Assembly: GCA_017545365.1 (NCBI GenBank)
Contig: JAFWOP010000019.1
Span: 1 to 64,000 of the forward strand
Direction: 5' to 3'
Length of the DNA: 64,000 nt
Source of the DNA: Bacteroidales bacterium
GTDB taxonomy: Bacteria; Bacteroidota; Bacteroidia; Bacteroidales; P3
Below, in pieces: positions 59,602 through 64,000 of this stretch. Every line of letters starts with the position of its first letter. Position 1 is the first letter of the stretch. The translations under genes were made by a program, and so were the position numbers. Below the pieces are notes generated by a model. The model worked only from the letters and a program-made list of their open reading frames with translations. It was not told the DNA's origin and did not search any database.

Positions 59602-61701
59602 TTATCGGTTGTAAATGTCGTTAAGGCATTTGACGGTGACCTTCACTTGCGAGAGGTCAGCGTCGGGGTGAAGAGGGATGAATGTGGCGGTGAGAGTGGC
59701 TCCCTTGTTGAGGTCGAAATAGTTGTAATCAAAATGGCCGTCGACATGCGGTTCGGTCTGTAGCATCACGTCGCGGAGATAGTTGTTTGCCTCAACGGTG
59801 ACCGACAGTCGGCCTCGCTTGTCGAGGTCTTGGTTGAGACCGTAGCTGGCTTTCGCAAGGTGCAGCCTGCGTGGATAGTTCTTGTAATAATTGTTGAACT
59901 GCTTCAAGTCCACATTGTCGTCGAAAAGGTCACGGGCACGGTAGTGTAGGGCTTTCCAATTGCCATAATAATCGATGCTGCTCCAAGAGGCTACCGGCCA
60001 GCAGTCGTCCAATTGCCAGTAGAGGGTACCCATGCAGAGGGGCTGCTGCGTCAGGTGTTGGTAGATGCCATAACCCATGCCCCAAGCTTGCAGCAATTGG
60101 CTCACATAGCAGAAATCCTCTAGCGACAGGTCCTTGCTGCTCACCCCATAGTACTGCATCATAGCCTTGTCTATTATCTCAAGGCCTCGCCCGTGCTTTT
60201 GGTGGTTCTTCATAGTAGGCGAGTCGATGCAGCGTTGGTCTTCTGGACAATAGCGGCACACGGTGCTATAGTCGGGATAACTTTGAAAGCCGTATTCCGA
60301 CATAAAACGCCCTGTCTTTTCCTTGTACATCTCAAAAGGCTGTTCGCCCCACCATACGCCCCAGTAGTGGCTGTCGCCGTGGGTCACGCATTCTGGGTGC
60401 CCCCAACCGTAGAGGGGCGACGTGGTGATATATGCACGGTGAAGTGGGTCGTACTTCTTCACGGCCTGTGCCAATATGCCGTTCGTTCCAAAGAGAGTGT
60501 CTATGCCGTGCTGCAGTGTGGCAATCTGCTCGGGAGTCCAGTTGTATTGTTGCTGCCAGCCCCAGTCTTCCCAGCCGTTCTTCACCTCGTTGTTACCGCA
60601 CCACACCACCACGCAAGGATGCTTTGCTATGCGGCGCACCTGCTGTTCGGCCTCAATCTTCACATTGTTAAGGAAGTTGGAATCAGAAGGATAAAGGGCG
60701 CAGCTGAAGTTGAAGTCCTGCCACACCATGATGCCCAACGAGTCGCAAAGGTCGTAGAAATAGTCGGGCTCGTAGATGCCGCCGCCCCACACGCGCAGCA
60801 TGTTGAAGTTCGCCTCCTTGGCTGAGGTGAGCAGGTAGCGGTAGCGCTCTTTCATGGCTGGTGTTAAGATGGGGAATGAATGGCAGGGTATCCAGTTGGC
60901 ACCTTTGGCAAAGATGGGCTTCCCATTCTTGTAGAAGGTGAACGACTGCCCGATAGAGTCTTTCTCCTGCCTCAGTTCCACATTCCAAGACTTGGGCTTG
61001 GCGATGGGTTCTTCCTCTCGCTTGCCATTGTAGCACTCCAGTTTTACAGAGCCTAGGATGCCCACGGTGCTCAGCTTGGGACCCCAGTCCCACCCCAGCA
61101 TATAGGGTGCCATGCGGCTCATGGCACGGTGGTCGGGCAGGTCGTATTCCATGTCGGGCCAAGGGTAGCCGTCTTCCTCGCACTCCGTCTCGGAGACGAA
61201 ATGGTCTTCATTGTTAATTTCAATGGGATAAAAGGTTATCTCCAGCAGGGTGCTATCGTCCAAGTCGGGCAGCATGTTGCCCTCCATAAGCACGTCGAAC
61301 AGGCATACGCGGTATTCGCGGAACATATTGTCGCACATGATTGCATGCCTTTGGAAATGGCCTCCGCTGACGTTCCCTTCCAACGTCACATCGCAATAGG
61401 TTACCCCTTGCAGCACCAGCTCACAGTGTTCATACCCTTCCCACATGTCGCGGGTGATGATGGTGCGGTATTTCCACATTCGGTCGCCCACCCATTGTAC
61501 CGAGTCCTCGTTGGTGCCATAGAAAGGGTCGGGGATGATGCCTTGTGCCATCAGGTCCGTGTGGATGCAACCTGGCACCGTGGCGGGCAGCCACTGGTCG
61601 TTATATTGAAACTGCCAGTCGGTCAGTTCTATGGTCTTCATGTCTTTTCCACAGCCTGTCAGCAGGGTTGTGGCAACAATCAATAGTATTATTTTCTTCA
61701 T
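59602..61701 (-). CDS. GH2 beta-mannosidase-like lipoprotein, apparently lacking one central domain
   Basis: 699 residues with a lipoprotein leader (MKKIILLIVATTLLTGCGKD). N-terminal sandwich: DWQFQYNDQWLPATVPGCIH and RMWKYRTIITRDMWEGYEHC, with MLGWDWGPKLSTVGI as in mannosidases. Catalytic barrel: GANWIPCHSFP, MLRVWGGGIYEPDYFYDLCD, acid/base Glu372 in WCGNNEVKNGWED, nucleophile Glu469 in SEYGFQSYP. Between KLECYNG and FTFYKNGKP only ~35 residues remain, where full enzymes have a ~100-residue Ig-like domain; this explains the short length (usually ~830-860). It probably releases terminal beta-mannose at the cell surface or periplasm. Confidence 0.88.
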   Translation of the reverse strand: MKKIILLIVATTLLTGCGKDMKTIELTDWQFQYNDQWLPATVPGCIHTDLMAQGIIPDPFYGTNEDSVQWVGDRMWKYRTIITRDMWEGYEHCELVLQGVTYCDVTLEGNVSGGHFQRHAIMCDNMFREYRVCLFDVLMEGNMLPDLDDSTLLEITFYPIEINNEDHFVSETECEEDGYPWPDMEYDLPDHRAMSRMAPYMLGWDWGPKLSTVGILGSVKLECYNGKREEEPIAKPKSWNVELRQEKDSIGQSFTFYKNGKPIFAKGANWIPCHSFPILTPAMKERYRYLLTSAKEANFNMLRVWGGGIYEPDYFYDLCDSLGIMVWQDFNFSCALYPSDSNFLNNVKIEAEQQVRRIAKHPCVVVWCGNNEVKNGWEDWGWQQQYNWTPEQIATLQHGIDTLFGTNGILAQAVKKYDPLHRAYITTSPLYGWGHPECVTHGDSHYWGVWWGEQPFEMYKEKTGRFMSEYGFQSYPDYSTVCRYCPEDQRCIDSPTMKNHQKHGRGLEIIDKAMMQYYGVSSKDLSLEDFCYVSQLLQAWGMGYGIYQHLTQQPLCMGTLYWQLDDCWPVASWSSIDYYGNWKALHYRARDLFDDNVDLKQFNNYYKNYPRRLHLAKASYGLNQDLDKRGRLSVTVEANNYLRDVMLQTEPHVDGHFDYNYFDLNKGATLTATFIPLHPDADLSQVKVTVKCLNDIYNR

Positions 61702-61739
61702 AACAAGAAGTATTATTGCTAACGGAGGGTTTCGTCACG

Positions 61740-62117
61740 TCAGTCGGTTTTCATAAAGGCAAAAAAAACGGCAAGGATGATACATCCGAAGGCTACCAGA
61801 TGGTTCCAGCGGATGGGCTCGCTTTTGAACACCAACGCCACGATGAGGGTGAACACCGTCAGCGACACCCCCTCCTGTATTATCTTCAGCTGCATCAGCG
61901 AGAACGGGCCGCCCGTTATTTGCGAGCCGATGCGGTTGGCAGGAATCATAAAGGTGTACTCAAACAGTGCCATGCCCCACGACAGTAGGATGATGGCTAT
62001 CAGGGGCCAGTCGGTAATCAGTTTCATCTGCTGCAGCTTCAGGTTGCCATACCAGGCAAACGTCATAAAGACATTCGAGCAGATAAGCATCAATATGGTT
62101 AATAATCCTCGAGACAT
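61740..62117 (-). CDS. DMT-superfamily small membrane protein (DUF486 type)
   Basis: 125 residues with four hydrophobic spans. Signature: FMTFAWYGNLKL, SWGMALFEYTFMIPANRIGS and GPFSLMQLKIIQEGVSLTVF, ending AVFFAFMKTD. Such proteins belong to the drug/metabolite-transporter superfamily and their substrate is unknown. It lies 38 bases upstream of the GH2 gene in the same direction. Confidence 0.9.
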   Translation of the reverse strand: MSRGLLTILMLICSNVFMTFAWYGNLKLQQMKLITDWPLIAIILLSWGMALFEYTFMIPANRIGSQITGGPFSLMQLKIIQEGVSLTVFTLIVALVFKSEPIRWNHLVAFGCIILAVFFAFMKTD

Positions 62118-62149
62118 ATTTTCAAACTAAAAGGTAAAAACTAATACTT

Positions 62150-62290
62150 TTCGAATTCGTTAATGTGTTAATTCGTAAATTTGTGAGTCTTTGATGCACC
62201 AAGGGCTAACACATTCTGAATTCGTTAATTCGTTAATTCGTGAGTCAAATGATTCACACATTCACACGTTAACACGTTAACACATTCTTT
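62150..62290. repeat. Dispersed TTAACGTG/AATTAACGA element, copy 2
   Basis: Tandem TTCGTTAA units (62221 onward) and CACGTTAA units (near 62266-62281), bounded by AATTCGTTAATGTG. Its reverse complement matches 2581-2668. The last codons of cinA (NVLTC and stop) lie inside it. Confidence 0.7.
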
Positions 62291-63555
62291 ATTAGTTCGG
62301 CCCACACGGCGTTGCAGGTGCGCTCGATGGTCTGTGCCCTGCAGTCGCCAAACTTCAGGTGCTTGGTAGTCACTCCGTCAGGCCCTGCCACGGCTATCCA
62401 CACCGTGCCGACAGGCTTTTCAGGTGTGCCGCCTCCGGGGCCTGCAATGCCTGTCGTCGCCACGGCATAGTCTGCTCCCAGTCGCTCGCGAACCCCGGCA
62501 GCCATCTCACGCACAGTCTCTTCGCTCACGGCTCCATGCGCTGCAAGGGTCTCATGTCTTACACCTAGAGCACATTCTTTCACCTCGTTGCTGTATGCCA
62601 CCACGCCGCCTCGATAATACTCCGACGCTCCTGCCATGGCCGTCAGCTGGTGTGCCAGCGTGCCGCCTGTGCAGCTTTCGGCGGTGGCAAGGGTCTTGCC
62701 CTCCTTCTTCATGGTGTATGCCACCAGCTCGGGCAAACTCTCCAACTCCTCGCCCACGATATATTGTCCTGCAATGGGGTAGAGGCTTTTCATCGCGTCG
62801 GCAATCTGTTGCTCCAACAAAGGCCGCTCGTCATGTCCGCCACGGGCGGTCAGCCTCAGTTTCAGCATACCTGCCTGGGGCAGGTATGCCAGCCTTATGT
62901 TCTTCGGAAGTGCCAGCTCCCACGGCTCAATCAGGTCGCTCAGGAACGACTCGCCGATGCCCTGTATCAGGATGTTCTTATTGACGATTTGGTCCGTGCG
63001 GAAATGGCGTTGCAGGCGTGGGATAACCTCCGTCTCCATCAGGTTCACCATCTCAAACGGCACCCCGGGCATCGAAACTAAAACCTTTCCGCTCATCGAT
63101 AGTGGTGGGTCACCCTTTATTGTCAGTGGCGACTCGCCGAACCACATGCAGGGGGCTGTGCCCAGCACGTTGTTAATCATCGTGCAGCAGCATGGCACCC
63201 ATGCCTGCTGGCGGTTGATGGGGGTCAGCTCGTAGCCCCGCGCTTCGAAGATGCGTTTAATGTTTGCCAGCACCTCCTCGTTCTCGTATAGCTCGCTGTC
63301 GAACAGCTCGCACAGCGTCTTCTTGGTGATGTCGTCTTTGGTGGGGCCAAGGCCGCCGGTCATCAGCACCACGTTGCTCTTCTCGATGCAGAGGCGGAGG
63401 TAATATTTGATGTCGTCGGCGTTGTCGCCTATCACGTATGTGCCGCAAACGTCGATGCCCGCAGCCACCAACATCTGTGCCATGCGGCTGGCGTTCGTAT
63501 TGACAACCTGCCCGATAAGTAGCTCGTCGCCTATATTGAGTATCGTTGCTTTCAT
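62269..63555 (-). CDS. cinA: CinA-like protein (competence/damage-inducible; NMN amidohydrolase-type)
   Basis: 428 residues. N-terminal molybdopterin-binding-like domain (ATILNIGDELLIGQVVNTNA; LMTGGLGPTKDDITKKTL) with pyrophosphatase activity in relatives. C-terminal CinA domain with TLATAESCTGGTLAHQLTAM, YRGGVVAYSNEVKECALGV and TTGIAGPGGGTPEKPVGTVW, where nicotinamide-nucleotide deamidase activity resides. The C-terminal five residues (NVLTC) are encoded by a dispersed repeat, so the original end may have been lost and replaced. Confidence 0.93.
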   Translation of the reverse strand: MKATILNIGDELLIGQVVNTNASRMAQMLVAAGIDVCGTYVIGDNADDIKYYLRLCIEKSNVVLMTGGLGPTKDDITKKTLCELFDSELYENEEVLANIKRIFEARGYELTPINRQQAWVPCCCTMINNVLGTAPCMWFGESPLTIKGDPPLSMSGKVLVSMPGVPFEMVNLMETEVIPRLQRHFRTDQIVNKNILIQGIGESFLSDLIEPWELALPKNIRLAYLPQAGMLKLRLTARGGHDERPLLEQQIADAMKSLYPIAGQYIVGEELESLPELVAYTMKKEGKTLATAESCTGGTLAHQLTAMAGASEYYRGGVVAYSNEVKECALGVRHETLAAHGAVSEETVREMAAGVRERLGADYAVATTGIAGPGGGTPEKPVGTVWIAVAGPDGVTTKHLKFGDCRAQTIERTCNAVWAELIKNVLTC

Positions 63556-63559
63556 GCTG

Positions 63560-63567
63560 CAAAATTA
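63560..63567 (-). promoter_or_regulatory. Possible -7 box very close to the cinA start
   Basis: On the minus strand TAATTTTG followed by C, ending only four bases before the cinA ATG at 63555. If used, the mRNA would be leaderless or nearly so. Confidence 0.4.
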
Positions 63568-63669
63568 CACCTTTTTTATGACATGTTGAAAAAATATCTG
63601 TCAAATGAATTGGGCATGTTGTGAAGTCTGTCTTCCTTATGTCGTTTGTCGCTCTACCTCCACCTGTAG

Positions 63670-63702
63670 AGTGAAGGCAAAGCGAAGGCAGAGCGAAGGC
63701 AT
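63670..63702. repeat. Three tandem 11-bp units
   Basis: AGTGAAGGCAA, AGCGAAGGCAG and AGCGAAGGCAT in tandem, in the ~445-base non-coding stretch at the right edge (63556-64000). CAATAA hexamers (63921-63938) are a second simple repeat there. No gene is seen in this stretch; the flanking gene lies beyond the window. Confidence 0.7.
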
Positions 63703-63872
63703 GGTGGGTTTGATATGTGTGATGTGTGATTATAGGCCACTTCTATTAATTACATGTAATTAAAGTCTCAAATTCTTATCGAATTCAAAATATGCAGTTT
63801 ACAGATTCTCCAATTCTCTAATTCTTGATAAATAGAAATTCCCTATAGTTATACCCAAAAAGGCAAAAATCA

Positions 63873-63915
63873 GGGTGCCACTTTTGCAAAAAAAAAGTGG
63901 CACTAAAAGGCACCC
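63873..63915. promoter_or_regulatory. Nested, mutually exclusive hairpins near the right edge
   Basis: GTGCCACTTTT (63875-63885) pairs with AAAAGTGGCAC (63893-63903). Alternatively GGGTGCC (63873-63879) pairs with GGCACCC (63909-63915). Both use GTGCC, so only one can form at once, as in attenuators. What it would regulate lies outside the window. Confidence 0.45.
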
Positions 63916-64000
63916 GATGACAATAACAATAACAATAATTGGACGTGCATTATCTCTCAACTTGGACTCCCAACGTTTTTTTTTCTTCCCATGTCGGGAA

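Noticed and set aside
1..64000. Defence islands, prophage, conjugative genes or a replication origin
   Set aside because: Apart from the Rpn-type gene and IS-like repeats, no restriction, CRISPR, toxin-antitoxin, phage, mob/tra or dnaA-box cluster was recognised.

Overview
The window looks like a piece of a Bacteroidales chromosome. Three things point there. Many genes carry the Bacteroidetes -7 box (TAnnTTTG, often followed by C) a few bases upstream. Secreted proteins include a type IX secretion (T9SS) C-terminal sorting domain, a PorE-like beta-propeller protein and an HU-CCDC81/SPOR protein. The primary sigma factor, the long S16 tail and the Cys-poor DksA-like protein are also of Bacteroidetes type. 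Shine-Dalgarno sequences are weak or absent. Fucosidase, rhamnose catabolism, GH3 and GH2 mannosidase genes suggest a host- or fibre-associated glycan user. Genus cannot be fixed from this sequence alone.

Layout. 1-4.8 kb: the end of a surface protein, a GH29 alpha-L-fucosidase, then two decaying envelope-protein genes and a palindrome-rich spacer. 4.8-9.3 kb (minus): the rhamnose operon rhaB-rhaA-rhaT-rhaD. 9.5-17.6 kb (plus): CPA2 antiporter, S41 protease, O-antigen-ligase-like protein, M16 peptidase and murF. 17.7-29 kb (minus): coiled-coil barrel protein, tRNA-Pro, PorE-like protein, lon, mgtC-like, rsmI, yebC, trmB, HU-CCDC81/SPOR protein, kdsB and a deoxynucleoside kinase. 29.5-32.9 kb (plus): sdaA and three small envelope proteins, one with YD repeats. 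32.9-40.8 kb (minus): Mpv17-like membrane protein, outer-membrane barrel and PHP phosphatase in one overlapping unit, a GH3 glycosidase, a T9SS cargo protein and a second secreted protein. 40.9-46.7 kb (plus): ribF, LRR protein, carbon-nitrogen hydrolase, mutS2 and a lipoprotein. 46.7-49 kb (minus): folD and ffh. 49-54.4 kb (plus): rpoD, rsmG, a two-module formylglycine-generating-enzyme-like protein, rpsP, rimM and a DksA-like gene. 54.4-56.4 kb: a degraded stretch with a WG-repeat pseudogene, IS-end-like repeats and an Rpn/PD-(D/E)XK protein with a 12-bp coding minisatellite. 56.5-64 kb: a fused Dpp/Opp ATPase, ornithine aminotransferase, GH2 mannosidase, a DMT-type protein and cinA.

Most of the window is core metabolism, translation and envelope biogenesis. 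The less ordinary signal is in short repeats shared between distant places: a TTAACGTG-type element at the 3' ends of two genes 60 kb apart, an ACTAGTC-type element, and AATTGAG-type heptamers. The last two also occur inside the reading frame of the ABC ATPase. The two FGE-like surface proteins at 3-1022 and 50722-52647 share a variable C-terminal module. Several in-frame stops mark real gene decay. I did not find a clearly new defence or mobile system.
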